Shown: positions 23,503-31,308 of the stretch, in pieces
How positions within the stretch are numbered: position 1 is the stretch's first letter
Layout of the letters: each line of letters starts with the position of its first letter
Virus record (IMG/VR): IMGVR_UViG_3300024999_000201
Location: 1-41,581 of that record
Reading direction: 5' to 3' (one strand)
DNA: 41,581 nucleotides
DNA from: a virus
Translations under genes and position numbers: made by a program
Notes under the pieces: generated by a model
The model's database searches: none
Told to the model about the DNA's origin: nothing
What the model saw: the letters and a program-made list of their open reading frames with translations, nothing else

Positions 23503-24576
23503 ATGTTAAATCCTGAAATAAAAATAGTAGCCGAGAATGCAGCCGGGACAGAACTTTGCGAGTTTAAAAAAGCCTCTTTTATTTCTTTTACTAGGTTTTT
23601 ATCCTCTGTTGGGGAACTGACTTTTGTTATTCCCAGGACTGACCCAAACTTCGTACATTTAGTAGGTTTAAAGACCCATCTTAAGGTCTTTAGAGACGGG
23701 GTACTGGTTTGGAAAGGAATATACGATTATCTTAGAGAAGACATGTACACCTATACTGTGTTTGCCAGTACCTACGAGAGTTTACTGGACTATTATCTAA
23801 TAAATCCCACAGCTGCAGCTACTTCTACTTCCCGTGCTTTTACCACCAAAAAACTGGGAACTGAGATTGCTCAGATACTTTTTAACGAGGCGGTAGCTAA
23901 AACTAACAGTTTGCTTTCAGGATTTACTTTAGGTACTGTAGAAAATCCGTATACGCCGGGAACTACTACCGAGATGACTGCAAGCTACTCTTTTGATTAC
24001 GATAAGCTTTCCTATGTAATACGCTCTTTAGCTAAGTCCGGGGGAGCTGATTGGAAGATGGGATTTGATAAAACCTTTAACTTCTACAGAAGGCTCGGAT
24101 CAGATAAGGCTGCTATAGTTTTCCATATAAAAGACGGAGAACCTTCCAATATAGTTGATTTTAAAAGAGATCAGGATTTTAGAAAAATAGGTAATAGTAT
24201 CTTTGCTTTCGGTGTGGGAGTAAAGGTTAACTTCTTAAAAAGCGTTAAAACCGATGCAACCAGCCAAACTACCCACGGGCTTATGGAAAGAAACCTTGGA
24301 ATGCCTAAAGACCTCATAGACCAGGCAGCCTTAGATAAGCTGGTAGATGACCAGATTCAGGTAACAAAGCTCCCTACAAGCGTTGTAGCGCCTTCCCTTA
24401 TTATAAAAAACGTGGGGTTTCTTACCGGGTGGGATGTGGGGGATAATGTTGTTATAGACTTAAATATCGGTCAGACTGCTTTAACTGAGTATAAAAGGGT
24501 TTTAGGTATCAACGCTTACTATTCCCAAAGTGGCGCGGAAACTGTACATGTTTATTTAGGAGATAAGAAGGTCTAA
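23503..24576 (+). CDS. Tail hub / baseplate protein (ReqiPepy6 Gp37-like)
   Basis: 357 residues from ATG 23503 (a GTG at 23485 is in frame but overlaps the previous gene). It starts MLNPEIKIVAENAAGTELCE, then FISFTRFLSSVGELTFVIPR and LKVFRDGVLVWKGIYDYLRED: the pattern of Gp37-type siphovirus hub proteins, in which a beta barrel forms the tail-tip hub. The middle has TMTASYSFDY-like beta segments; the C-terminus LTGWDVGDNVVIDL is also typical. It ends in a TAATG overlap with the next gene. Confidence 0.7.
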   Translation: MLNPEIKIVAENAAGTELCEFKKASFISFTRFLSSVGELTFVIPRTDPNFVHLVGLKTHLKVFRDGVLVWKGIYDYLREDMYTYTVFASTYESLLDYYLINPTAAATSTSRAFTTKKLGTEIAQILFNEAVAKTNSLLSGFTLGTVENPYTPGTTTEMTASYSFDYDKLSYVIRSLAKSGGADWKMGFDKTFNFYRRLGSDKAAIVFHIKDGEPSNIVDFKRDQDFRKIGNSIFAFGVGVKVNFLKSVKTDATSQTTHGLMERNLGMPKDLIDQAALDKLVDDQIQVTKLPTSVVAPSLIIKNVGFLTGWDVGDNVVIDLNIGQTALTEYKRVLGINAYYSQSGAETVHVYLGDKKV

Positions 24577-25412
24577 TGGACTCAATGCTGCATCCTCAAG
24601 CCGACTCTGTTACAGTAGCAGAGCTAATAGAAAGACTTTCAGCCTTAGAGTCCCGTAACTCTTTAGGTGCTGCCTTGCAGGGGGGTACTGCTGTAACTTA
24701 CGATGCTAACGGCAGAATCATTAATCTAAACGCCTCTTCTATTAACGCCGGCAGCATAAATGCTTCAATTATCTCTGTTTCTAATATTAACGCTTCAAAT
24801 ATAAGCTCCGGGACTCTTTCTGCTGACAGGATAGGAGCTAATTCTATAGAAGCCTCCAAGCTTTATGTAAGTGAGCTTTCTGCTATTTCTGCTAATTTAG
24901 GCACTATCACAGCAGGAAATATAACAGGAGCACTTATAAAGACTTCTCCAAGCGGACAGAGGGTGGAGCTGACTTCCAACGATTACATAGAACTGTTTAA
25001 TGCTTCCGGTCAATCCAACGGAAAAATATACGGCACTTCTACTGACTTGTTGATAGAAGCTACAAATGCTGTTGGAGTAGGATTTGTAAAGATTATAGGA
25101 CACGACAGTCCTGTAGGGGTAGGCATATACGGAGGTTGTGTTATGGATGCTCTTTTTACAGAATCTATAAATTATGGGGGGGCTTACTTAAGTATGGATG
25201 CTAATCTTGCTGTAAGCGGTTGGGGATCCTTTGGTGGAGATGTTGATTTAAACGGACACATTTTAAGTGAAATAGGGTATTTGAATTTTAACACCTCCAA
25301 TAACAGCTCAACCGACGGTAGGATGTGGTATTACAACGCCGGCGGAGATACAAGATACTTTAGAGCAAGGCTCGTAAACTGGAACGGTCAGTTTGATATG
25401 ACCGGTTTTTAA
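24576..25412 (+). CDS. Tail-tip fibre protein with Asn/Ser beta repeats
   Basis: 278 residues. After a helical start (VAELIERLSALESRNSLGAAL), residues about 45-115 are a run of short repeats (NASSINAGSINASIIS, NASNISSGTLSADRIG), a beta-helix-type pattern common in hub-attached fibres and host-specificity proteins. The C-terminus is a Gly/Asn-rich beta domain, probably the trimer tip. Translation is coupled to the hub gene. Confidence 0.65.
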   Translation: MDSMLHPQADSVTVAELIERLSALESRNSLGAALQGGTAVTYDANGRIINLNASSINAGSINASIISVSNINASNISSGTLSADRIGANSIEASKLYVSELSAISANLGTITAGNITGALIKTSPSGQRVELTSNDYIELFNASGQSNGKIYGTSTDLLIEATNAVGVGFVKIIGHDSPVGVGIYGGCVMDALFTESINYGGAYLSMDANLAVSGWGSFGGDVDLNGHILSEIGYLNFNTSNNSSTDGRMWYYNAGGDTRYFRARLVNWNGQFDMTGF

Positions 25413-25414
25413 AT

Positions 25415-25765
25415 ATGATAGGTAAAATTAAAGTAAAAGAAAATATACAAGGGAGGATAACAGAGGCTAATAAGAACTATGTCTTTGACCGGGATGCGGA
25501 AAAGTTAGACCCCTTGTTCCCGGAGGAAATGGGCAAGTCCTACACAGGTTTAAAGCAGAACAGAAAAAGAATGCTGGATAAAACTGAATTTCCCGACAGA
25601 CTTCCTACGGCAAGTCTTACTCCATATCCTATTGATGAGGATGATTTTATAGGGCAGTTTGAGTCTAAAAAGAATCTTTATCTTACCCTCGCCCACGCTT
25701 TTAATAAAGCAATGGAAAGGATTGAGGCTTTAGAAAAGCAAGTATCTGATTTGACAAATGTGTAA
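25415..25765 (+). CDS. Hypothetical 116-residue tail-region protein
   Basis: Not recognised. Begins MIGKIKVKENIQGRITEANK; charged middle; the last 40 residues are a coiled-coil-like helix (AHAFNKAMERIEALEKQVSDL). Two bases after the previous stop. Possibly a fibre chaperone or small tail component. Confidence 0.6.
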   Translation: MIGKIKVKENIQGRITEANKNYVFDRDAEKLDPLFPEEMGKSYTGLKQNRKRMLDKTEFPDRLPTASLTPYPIDEDDFIGQFESKKNLYLTLAHAFNKAMERIEALEKQVSDLTNV

Positions 25766-25785
25766 TATACTTCTAGAATTTAACG

Positions 25786-26001
25786 ATGATACTTTCTAAC
25801 CTGACTATGTTAACCCCCGAACAAGTAAAAGATAAAATATCTCTTATAGAACAAGAGATAAAAAAGCTTAACGAGATACTTCAGTTATCTATAGAAAAGA
25901 GAGCCTTTTTACAGGGTCAGCTTCAGACATACATGTATTTACTTGCAGACCCGGAGGAAACTCCCGTAAAGGAGCCAGAAAAAAATGTTAAAGGGAATTG
26001 A
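25786..26001 (+). CDS. Hypothetical 71-residue coiled-coil protein
   Basis: Helical, heptad-like (EQVKDKISLIEQEIKKLNEI) with an acidic Pro-rich tail. It overlaps the endolysin start by 17 bases. No ribosome site is clear at 25786; a second ATG lies at 25807. Its position before the lysozyme suggests a tail chaperone or lysis accessory, unproven. Confidence 0.55.
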   Translation: MILSNLTMLTPEQVKDKISLIEQEIKKLNEILQLSIEKRAFLQGQLQTYMYLLADPEETPVKEPEKNVKGN

Positions 26002-26743
26002 TATCAGCGCCCATCAAGGTACTATTAACTTTACTGCTTTAAAACCAGCTATAGATTTCGCAATAATTAAGGCTACTGAAGGAACTGTATATAAAAATCC
26101 AGTACTTTCTGTCTACGCCAACGGCATTTTAAATCAAGGGATTCCTGCTTTTTATTATCACTTTGCCAGACCTGATGTAGGTAATACCGCTGAGGCTGAG
26201 GCAAACTTCTTTATAAAGACATTAAAAGATAATAACCTTTTAAGGGTAGGGACGGTTCTCTTTTTAGATTACGAACCTCCTGCCTGGAACGGAGATGTGG
26301 TTGCGTGGTGTAAGAAGTTTTTAGATACCGTTTCGGCTCAGTTTAAAGGCTATAAACCTTTAATATATTTAAACCTTAGTCAGACTAGAAGCTATAACTG
26401 GCTTCCTGTTATATGGGCTAATTACGGTCTTTGGCTCGCTTATTATAACCCTCTTATGCCTTCCGTTCCTTGGTCGGTAGTTGCATTTCAGCAAACAACT
26501 AGTACGGGTTCTGTTCCTGGTATAACAGGCAATGTAGATTTAGATGTGTTTTATGGTGACAAGACAGCTTTAGCGAAGTACGGATTGTCTTCAGAAGCTA
26601 TAGCTACAATAGATCCCCTCGCTATTTGTCAGGCGGAACTCAAGACTGCTAAGGCTCAGATTTTAGCCTTGCAACAGCAGATAACCAACTATGACAAACT
26701 GTTAGCTGCTATTTCCGCATTACTGCGGGATTTCAAGGCTTAA
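25985..26743 (+). CDS. Endolysin, GH25 muramidase
   Basis: Cleaves the glycan backbone of peptidoglycan between MurNAc and GlcNAc at lysis. The start LKGIDISAHQG (Asp6), FLDYEPP (Asp95, Glu97) and the NVDLDVFYG segment are the characteristic GH25 active-site positions. The catalytic domain covers about residues 1-195; residues 210-252 form a coiled-coil tail rich in Ala, Gln and Leu rather than a known wall-binding module. No signal peptide, so export depends on a holin, probably the gene at 26909. GH25 endolysins are most frequent in phages of Gram-positive hosts. Confidence 0.9.
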   Translation: MLKGIDISAHQGTINFTALKPAIDFAIIKATEGTVYKNPVLSVYANGILNQGIPAFYYHFARPDVGNTAEAEANFFIKTLKDNNLLRVGTVLFLDYEPPAWNGDVVAWCKKFLDTVSAQFKGYKPLIYLNLSQTRSYNWLPVIWANYGLWLAYYNPLMPSVPWSVVAFQQTTSTGSVPGITGNVDLDVFYGDKTALAKYGLSSEAIATIDPLAICQAELKTAKAQILALQQQITNYDKLLAAISALLRDFKA

Positions 26744-26744
26744 A

Positions 26745-26921
26745 ATGAACTTCAAAAACGCTGCCCGGAGTAAATCCTATATGGTAAGAAGGCGTGCCCG
26801 AAGGTTCTTACAGGAAGACCTTTTAAAGTACTTAAACAGAAGATCTATTTTTAGTAAATATTTAGAAAAATTTAGAACTCTTTTTAGAGAGTTTTGGGAG
26901 GAAGTTAAGTGGAGCAAATAA
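26745..26921 (+). CDS. Basic 58-residue protein in the lysis cassette
   Basis: ATG at 26745, two bases after the endolysin stop; TAA at 26919-26921, overlapping the holin start. Strongly basic (VRRRARRFLQEDLLKYL), ending with a Trp-rich amphipathic helix (FWEEVKWSK). Its 3' part contains the GGGAGG that serves the holin. No family recognised; an antiholin-like or regulatory peptide is possible. Confidence 0.55.
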   Translation: MNFKNAARSKSYMVRRRARRFLQEDLLKYLNRRSIFSKYLEKFRTLFREFWEEVKWSK

Positions 26922-27205
26922 TTGCACTTGCTGTGGTGACCGAGGCTGCTACGGAGTATATATTTTCAGACATACCTCTTTTCGAGAAGTATATTAAAAA
27001 GCTTTCGATGGTGGTGGGTATTGTTATAGCGCTACTTTTTAGAGCTGATATCTTTATCCTTTTAGGCGTACAAACCGTAAGCCCGGTTGCTGCCTACGTT
27101 ATAACGGGTATTCTTATCTCAAGAGGTAGTAACGTCTTAAATAACCTAATAACGGTTGTTCAGAGCCGTTCTGATAAAGCCAAGCCTGAGAATAATGCCT
27201 TATAA
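26909..27205 (+). CDS. Holin (candidate)
   Basis: 98 residues from GTG 26909 behind GGGAGG. Two to three hydrophobic segments (about 3-15, 33-55 and 58-75) and a charged C-terminal tail, the layout of small phage holins. It directly follows the GH25 endolysin, the usual order. It would form inner-membrane holes that release the endolysin. The family cannot be assigned by eye. Confidence 0.65.
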   Translation: MEQIIALAVVTEAATEYIFSDIPLFEKYIKKLSMVVGIVIALLFRADIFILLGVQTVSPVAAYVITGILISRGSNVLNNLITVVQSRSDKAKPENNAL

Positions 27206-27422
27206 AGAACTTGTATTAAAATCCAAGGCTCAAGCTGAAAAGCTCCGACAGGAGTTTACAGACAGGTATGGAAAAGAAGAAGGGGAAAAGAAGTTCCGGG
27301 AGGTAGAAGCGAGGAGTCCCAAGATCGAGGATTTACCGGAGAGAGTACCTGTTAGTTTTCACCATTCTAAACGTCGAATAAACCTATCCAGGAAGTTTGG
27401 CGGTCATTGGAGGGGTGTCTAA
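27195..27422 (+). CDS. Hypothetical 75-residue charged protein ending the late operon
   Basis: ATG 27195 (MPYKELVLKSKAQAEKLRQE), overlapping the holin end by 11 bases; an in-frame start lies further upstream but would overlap the holin by 50 bases. Very charged and helical, then SFHHSKRRINLSRKFGGHWRG, a His/Arg-rich tail that could bind nucleic acid; it is faintly like HNH or zinc-type small proteins but lacks a full motif. Confidence 0.55.
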   Translation: MPYKELVLKSKAQAEKLRQEFTDRYGKEEGEKKFREVEARSPKIEDLPERVPVSFHHSKRRINLSRKFGGHWRGV

Positions 27423-27474
27423 TATCGGTTTTCTAATAAAAGTCTCTCTACGGGCATTGTAGCGCTAAATCGGA

Positions 27475-27702
27475 CTATTGGGCTACACTACAGCCTAAAC
27501 TACCCTCAAAAACTGCAGCTGCGTAGAGTTGGTGTATTTTAGGTGGGGTATAACCTCTACTTCTAAGTTCGTCCTCGTATTCTTCCACTCTACGAAGTCC
27601 CACGTCCCATTCTTTCTTAGCTTTTTCGGTTTTTGGATTCTCTCTTGCAATCGTCCACTTAACAATTACATCATATTTAGTCTCAAGTTCCTTATTATCC
27701 AT
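27475..27702 (-). CDS. Hypothetical 75-residue protein
   Basis: Last gene of a leftward operon, facing the late operon end 52 bases away. ATG 27700-27702 overlaps the stop of the upstream gene (ATGGATAA); an in-frame ATG at 27723 is also possible. Helical and charged (NKELETKYDVIVKWTIARE). Function unknown. Confidence 0.5.
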   Translation of the reverse strand: MDNKELETKYDVIVKWTIARENPKTEKAKKEWDVGLRRVEEYEDELRSRGYTPPKIHQLYAAAVFEGSLGCSVAQ

Positions 27703-27940
27703 TTCTTTTAATGGTTTTAGCATTTTTTAGCATCCTTATAAATTCTGGGTCTATGGAATAAAACTTTTTAAGTAATTTCTTTATACCCTCTTCGGTAGCT
27801 TTCGGGTCTGCGTACATATTCCCCATGGCAAAAAGGATTTCTTTTAACCGGGTATCTTCTTCAATAGTATGCAAAGCCATAGTTTCGGCATACTCTATGG
27901 CTTGCAGTAAATCTTTTTTAGTTTTAGGCTGGTAAGTCAT
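27695..27940 (-). CDS. Hypothetical 81-residue protein
   Basis: Helical, starting MTYQPKTKKDLLQAIEYAE. It overlaps the SSB-like gene end by 17 bases, so is probably co-translated with it. Not recognised; the operon context suggests a replication or recombination accessory. Confidence 0.6.
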   Translation of the reverse strand: MTYQPKTKKDLLQAIEYAETMALHTIEEDTRLKEILFAMGNMYADPKATEEGIKKLLKKFYSIDPEFIRMLKNAKTIKRNG

Positions 27941-28640
27941 CGAAGTTAACCTCGATATCGTCTAATGTATCTGAGACTTTTTCCTTGCCTTTAGCTTCGG
28001 CTTTAGCTATTGTTTCGGATTCCTCTAAACCATCTTTTTTAAGCAGGTAGTCTTTCCAGGAAGCTTGCATAGCTTCAAGCTCTTTTCTGTATTCTTTTGT
28101 TATTTCTGCTGTATCTGTTCTGAACCCGGCGTAGCTGTAAGTTACACTCTTGCCATTTGGTAATGTGGCTGTTCTTGACTTTGCTTCGGCTACAATAAGG
28201 AGGTTATAAATACCCCCGGTTGCTTTTCCCGTCTTCACGAGCTGGGGAAGTACCTGATTTCTGAAGTCAAAAAGTGCCGTGGAGCGAAGAGACATCATAA
28301 ATATTTCCTGAGTGTCTTCGTTTACTCCAACCAAGGCGTAGACCTGATCCATCTTAGTTTCATCGTTAAAATTGGGTGCTTCTCTATGTGCTAAGGCTAA
28401 AACCCTAAGCTTAAGTTCCTTGTAGAACTCCTTGGTAGCATTATTTAAGAATACGTTGTTTGGACAATCTGAGCCGTCTGCAAGTATTCTATCTTCGGGT
28501 TTGGTCATAGGACCTACGAACTTATAGAATGGAAGCGGTAAATCTGATACGGGTACGTTTTCAAGCCCTGAGATTCCTATTCCTCCATTATCGGTAGTAG
28601 TAAGACCGGTTTCTTGTTTTTTAACTAAATCTTTAGTCAT
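27924..28640 (-). CDS. Putative single-strand DNA-binding / recombination-associated protein
   Basis: 238 residues. The central part (about 40-175) is beta-rich and reminiscent of phage OB-fold proteins (LRVLALAHREAPNF, YALVGVNEDTQEIFMMSLRS, GGIYNLLIVAEAKS). It ends with KVSDTLDDIEVNFDDLPA, a flexible acidic tail like the partner-binding tip of SSB proteins, though without the usual final Phe. It sits in an operon with small zinc and HTH proteins, downstream of the promoter at 29727-29754. I infer an SSB-like role; a recombination-mediator or single-strand annealing partner is also possible. Confidence 0.5.
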   Translation of the reverse strand: MTKDLVKKQETGLTTTDNGGIGISGLENVPVSDLPLPFYKFVGPMTKPEDRILADGSDCPNNVFLNNATKEFYKELKLRVLALAHREAPNFNDETKMDQVYALVGVNEDTQEIFMMSLRSTALFDFRNQVLPQLVKTGKATGGIYNLLIVAEAKSRTATLPNGKSVTYSYAGFRTDTAEITKEYRKELEAMQASWKDYLLKKDGLEESETIAKAEAKGKEKVSDTLDDIEVNFDDLPA

Positions 28641-28866
28641 TCTTTTGTTCCCTTCTAATACGGTAGTTCACACTATCGTATCTTAACAGCCAAAAATAAA
28701 TAGTACCTCTTTTAAGTTTGCGGACGGCTGACTCCCCAAACTCTCTTTTTAAAATATCCGGTATGGCATCGACCCGGTAGACTCTTTGTCCATTAATTTC
28801 GTAATTATAGAGCTGAATTGCTCTTTTTATTATTTCCGGTCTATACTTTGATTTTGTTTCCGTCAT
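28633..28866 (-). CDS. Small helix-turn-helix-like protein
   Basis: 77 residues, basic. KYRPEIIKRAIQLYNYEI and DAIPDILKREFGESAVRKLKRGTIYFWLLRY resemble the paired helices of transposase- or terminase-type HTH domains. Overlaps the SSB-like gene by eight bases. Could regulate the operon from the palindrome at 29670-29687 or assist replication; no family assigned. Confidence 0.5.
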   Translation of the reverse strand: MTETKSKYRPEIIKRAIQLYNYEINGQRVYRVDAIPDILKREFGESAVRKLKRGTIYFWLLRYDSVNYRIRREQKND

Positions 28867-28875
28867 AAGGATATT

Positions 28876-29292
28876 CTACTTCTGCGTGACATAAATGTCA
28901 ACTTTAAGGTCTTTACAAATCTTCTTAAATTTTTCCCTAAGCACGTTTATGTCCAAAATAAATACTTCCTGTATCTTTTCCGGGGACCAACTTGCTAGGT
29001 AGTACTTCTGTAAAGCTTCCATTTCAGACCTTTCAAAGTGACTTGCCATAAAGCCGTGCGTTATGCTCATGGTCAAAGCTACTTCCTCAAACATATTCTG
29101 AACATCCGTTCCCCCCAAGAAAACTATTTGAGAAGGAGTCAGGCTTTCAAAGAACTTGTCCATTTTAAGACCTATCTCGTGGATATCCTTATCTGTTATA
29201 GGCGATATCTCAACGCTAAGTTTTTTCCTGGTTCTTCTTGCTACAATAGTACTTACGATTCCATAATAAAAACTAAGTATTTTATCCACCAT
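28876..29292 (-). CDS. Hypothetical 138-residue helical protein
   Basis: I start at ATG 29290-29292, which overlaps the stop of the upstream zinc-ribbon gene; a TTG further upstream would overlap it by 50 bases. Mostly helical, with LSFYYGIVSTIVARRTRKKLS near the N-terminus and Met/Phe-rich middle. No known domain. Confidence 0.55.
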   Translation of the reverse strand: MVDKILSFYYGIVSTIVARRTRKKLSVEISPITDKDIHEIGLKMDKFFESLTPSQIVFLGGTDVQNMFEEVALTMSITHGFMASHFERSEMEALQKYYLASWSPEKIQEVFILDINVLREKFKKICKDLKVDIYVTQK

Positions 29293-29587
29293 ATTCAAAA
29301 GTGTCCTGATATCCGCAGATATCGCAGACTTCTCCTCCAATTCTTATACCTGTGGCAGGTTGGTCTAAATTTGTTACTTTATGACAACCGAGGTGATGGC
29401 AGTCCGGGCATAAATACATAGGTATCTGCATCTTTAAATGCTCCTCGTATTTATCCTTGTATTTGGGATTAGTTTCAGATAAAGGGTCTCTGTTATCAAT
29501 AGGCACTCTTTTAACATTCTCCCCATCGAAATCTTGAGATTTTGAGCTGTTTTTATAGGTTGTTTTATCAGGATCGTATTCGTCCAT
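29282..29587 (-). CDS. Small zinc-ribbon protein
   Basis: 101 residues, first gene after the promoter at 29727-29754. An acidic/polar N-terminal half is followed by YLCPDCHHLGCHKV and EVCDICGYQDTFEYGG, two CxxC knuckles that should bind one zinc ion. Ribbons of this type occur in phage transcription or replication factors. A 6-bp hairpin (29606-29623) lies just before the start. Confidence 0.65.
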   Translation of the reverse strand: MDEYDPDKTTYKNSSKSQDFDGENVKRVPIDNRDPLSETNPKYKDKYEEHLKMQIPMYLCPDCHHLGCHKVTNLDQPATGIRIGGEVCDICGYQDTFEYGG

Positions 29588-29605
29588 ATATTTAATTACC
29601 CGCGC

Positions 29606-29623
29606 TAGGCGCAGTACCGCCTA
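29606..29623. promoter_or_regulatory. Hairpin TAGGCG-N6-CGCCTA before the zinc-ribbon gene
   Basis: Perfect 6-bp GC-rich stem with a 6-base loop, 19 bases upstream of the ATG at 29587, overlapping where a ribosome would bind. No strong AGGAGG is visible there. It may lower translation of the first operon gene. Confidence 0.4.
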
Positions 29624-29669
29624 AAACTATTATGTAAAAAGGCAGCTGTTACACAACCTCACCGCGCCG

Positions 29670-29687
29670 AGCGTGATGCATCACTCT
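29670..29687. promoter_or_regulatory. Palindrome around GTGATGCATCAC, operator candidate
   Basis: Perfect 12-bp palindrome (29673-29684), extending two further matched pairs beyond one mismatch. It lies about 40 bases downstream of the -10 at 29727-29732, in the transcribed leader. Candidate binding site for a small dimeric regulator. Confidence 0.45.
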
Positions 29688-29726
29688 AAAAAACACTACT
29701 TGTGTATCACAGAGTCGATAGATAGA

Positions 29727-29754
29727 ATATTAAACCAGAATACACATTTGTCAA
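29727..29754 (-). promoter_or_regulatory. Promoter of the SSB-like operon
   Basis: Minus strand TTGACA (29749-29754), 16-base spacer, TAATAT (29727-29732). Sits in the 175-base gap after the helicase-side operon and drives genes from 29587 down to 27475. Confidence 0.65.
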
Positions 29755-29762
29755 TAGATACT

Positions 29763-30014
29763 TTATACCGGGGGGTTTATATATTCTACCCCTACCCTAC
29801 TTTCTGCCGTCACTTCGGGATAAACAACCTTATCCCTTTCCATTAGGGTCTGGTACATCTTTTTCCACCAGGAGGCATTTTCCATATTGTCTTGGTACAG
29901 TTTGAAACACAACTCCCTCGCTTCGATTCTGAGCTCTTTTTTGGCACTTTCTGTAAGGGTGTCCCCCTCAATATTTTTTAAAAGTTCTTCAAACCTGCTT
30001 TTAAGTTCAAGCAT
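29763..30014 (-). CDS. Hypothetical 83-residue protein behind the helicase gene
   Basis: Helical and charged (KSRFEELLKNIEGDTLTES), with WWKKMYQTLMERDKVVYP in the middle. Its start overlaps the helicase stop by eight bases. Function unknown; coupled expression suggests a helicase partner. Confidence 0.6.
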   Translation of the reverse strand: MLELKSRFEELLKNIEGDTLTESAKKELRIEARELCFKLYQDNMENASWWKKMYQTLMERDKVVYPEVTAESRVGVEYINPPV

Positions 30015-31233
30015 ATTCTTTCATCCTTCCCGTCTTGAAGTCTGCATCAAGCTCCAGTTCAAAGGTAAAACCGTTTCTGTTCTTCTTAACATCCACCACA
30101 AGTTCGTTTTTAGAGTCTTCTTTCCTTTTAAGGACAATGCCAAGATCTGCACAGGCTTCAATCGTTCCCGAACCTTTATACCCAAACGCCCCGGAAGTCC
30201 CTGTTTTTTGGGATTCTCTACTTACCTGAGAGGCTACTATGACACAAATCTTTTCAGATAAAGCAAGATTTTGGAGTTTTCTTATGGCGTTGGAAAGCTC
30301 CTCGTACTCATCTTTTCCTCCGGCAAGGTTTTGCAGGAAGTCAACAACAACAACATCTAAACCCTTATCTGCAAGCTCTCTTTTAACGTAAAAAATAACT
30401 TCGTCTATGCGGGTTATTCCACTAATTATGCGGATTGGTGAGGTTAAGATACCTTGTAGCGCGGAATCCCTCTTATCCTTGCTTTCAGGTGTCAGGCGGT
30501 CTTGTATCATATCGAACTCAGGAATGCCTGTATTTATAGCTGTAAGTCTCCAAGCAAGCCTAGTTTCTACCATTTCTGTAGACAGGTATAAAACCTTAGC
30601 CCCGTCTTTTAAAGCATTGTTAGCAAGATTCAAACAAAACCAAGACTTACCTATAGAAGTGTAGGCTCCGACTACCCACAGTTGTCCCTTCTGAAGTCCG
30701 CGGGTAGCGGAGTCTATTCTCCTATATCCTGTAGAAAATCCCCATAAATCCTTTCCTTTATAGAGTTCTATTTCCTTTTTCATCTCCTCAACCAAAGTCT
30801 CTGACGTGATATCGGTTTCTAAGCGGGATTCTGTAAGGTTAAAAAGCTTGTGAGCTACGTCCGTTATCAGCTTATCTATAGTGTTATTGGCGTAGTTTTT
30901 GCTATCTACAAGAAAACCACCTATGTTTTTTAAAGCCCAGGTACGCTTGGCTTCCTTGATATGCTTTAGATATTGATTTAATTCCTCTTTATCAAACTCG
31001 TGTGAGGATCTACCAAGTTCCCTAACAAGCTTAATAGAATTTTCATCACTAAAGCTTTCTTCTAAGGTGAAGTAGTCTAAAAATTCCTTTTTACTATAAA
31101 GGTCTACTATTTTGGCAAAAATTTCTTTATATCCCGGAGTTATAAAATCTTCTGGCGACAGTTTAGCAAGAACTTGATCTATAAGATAAGGTGTTTTTAT
31201 TATTCCACCGAGCAGAGTTTTCTCGTAGTTCAT
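30007..31233 (-). CDS. Replicative DNA helicase, DnaB-like
   Basis: Hexameric 5'-3' helicase unwinding phage DNA at the fork. 408 residues, somewhat shorter than bacterial DnaB. The N-terminal helical domain has EKTLLGGIIKTPYLIDQVL (about 4-22). The RecA-type motor has Walker A GAYTSIGKS (189-197), Walker B VVVVDFLQNL (294-303) and sensor VIVASQVSRES (about 322-332). KKNRNGFTFELELD near the end is the usual DnaB C-terminal pattern with an Arg. No primase domain is fused and none is found elsewhere. It is first in its operon behind the promoter at 31268-31297. Confidence 0.9.
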   Translation of the reverse strand: MNYEKTLLGGIIKTPYLIDQVLAKLSPEDFITPGYKEIFAKIVDLYSKKEFLDYFTLEESFSDENSIKLVRELGRSSHEFDKEELNQYLKHIKEAKRTWALKNIGGFLVDSKNYANNTIDKLITDVAHKLFNLTESRLETDITSETLVEEMKKEIELYKGKDLWGFSTGYRRIDSATRGLQKGQLWVVGAYTSIGKSWFCLNLANNALKDGAKVLYLSTEMVETRLAWRLTAINTGIPEFDMIQDRLTPESKDKRDSALQGILTSPIRIISGITRIDEVIFYVKRELADKGLDVVVVDFLQNLAGGKDEYEELSNAIRKLQNLALSEKICVIVASQVSRESQKTGTSGAFGYKGSGTIEACADLGIVLKRKEDSKNELVVDVKKNRNGFTFELELDADFKTGRMKEYA

Positions 31234-31267
31234 TGATTAATCCCTTACTAAATTTTTAAGTAAGAAT

Positions 31268-31297
31268 ATTATGTATACTATCGAACAAATATGTCAA
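31268..31297 (-). promoter_or_regulatory. Promoter of the helicase operon
   Basis: Minus strand TTGACA (31292-31297), 18-base spacer, CATAAT (31268-31273). It is embedded in the inverted repeat 31277-31308, suggesting regulation. Confidence 0.6.
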
Positions 31298-31308
31298 TAA
31301 CCGATAGT
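31277..31308. promoter_or_regulatory. Operator candidate ACTATCG-N18-CGATAGT over the helicase promoter
   Basis: Perfect 7-bp arms at 31277-31283 and 31302-31308 lie on either side of the -35 box, the right arm directly abutting the stop of the next leftward gene. A protein bound here would cover the promoter. ACTATCG also occurs at 28671-28677, in a coding region. Confidence 0.45.

Noticed and set aside
27458-27487. A bidirectional terminator between the convergent operons (TGTAGC ... GCTACA)
   Set aside because: Only six paired bases with an 18-base loop and no U-tract; it also overlaps a coding region.
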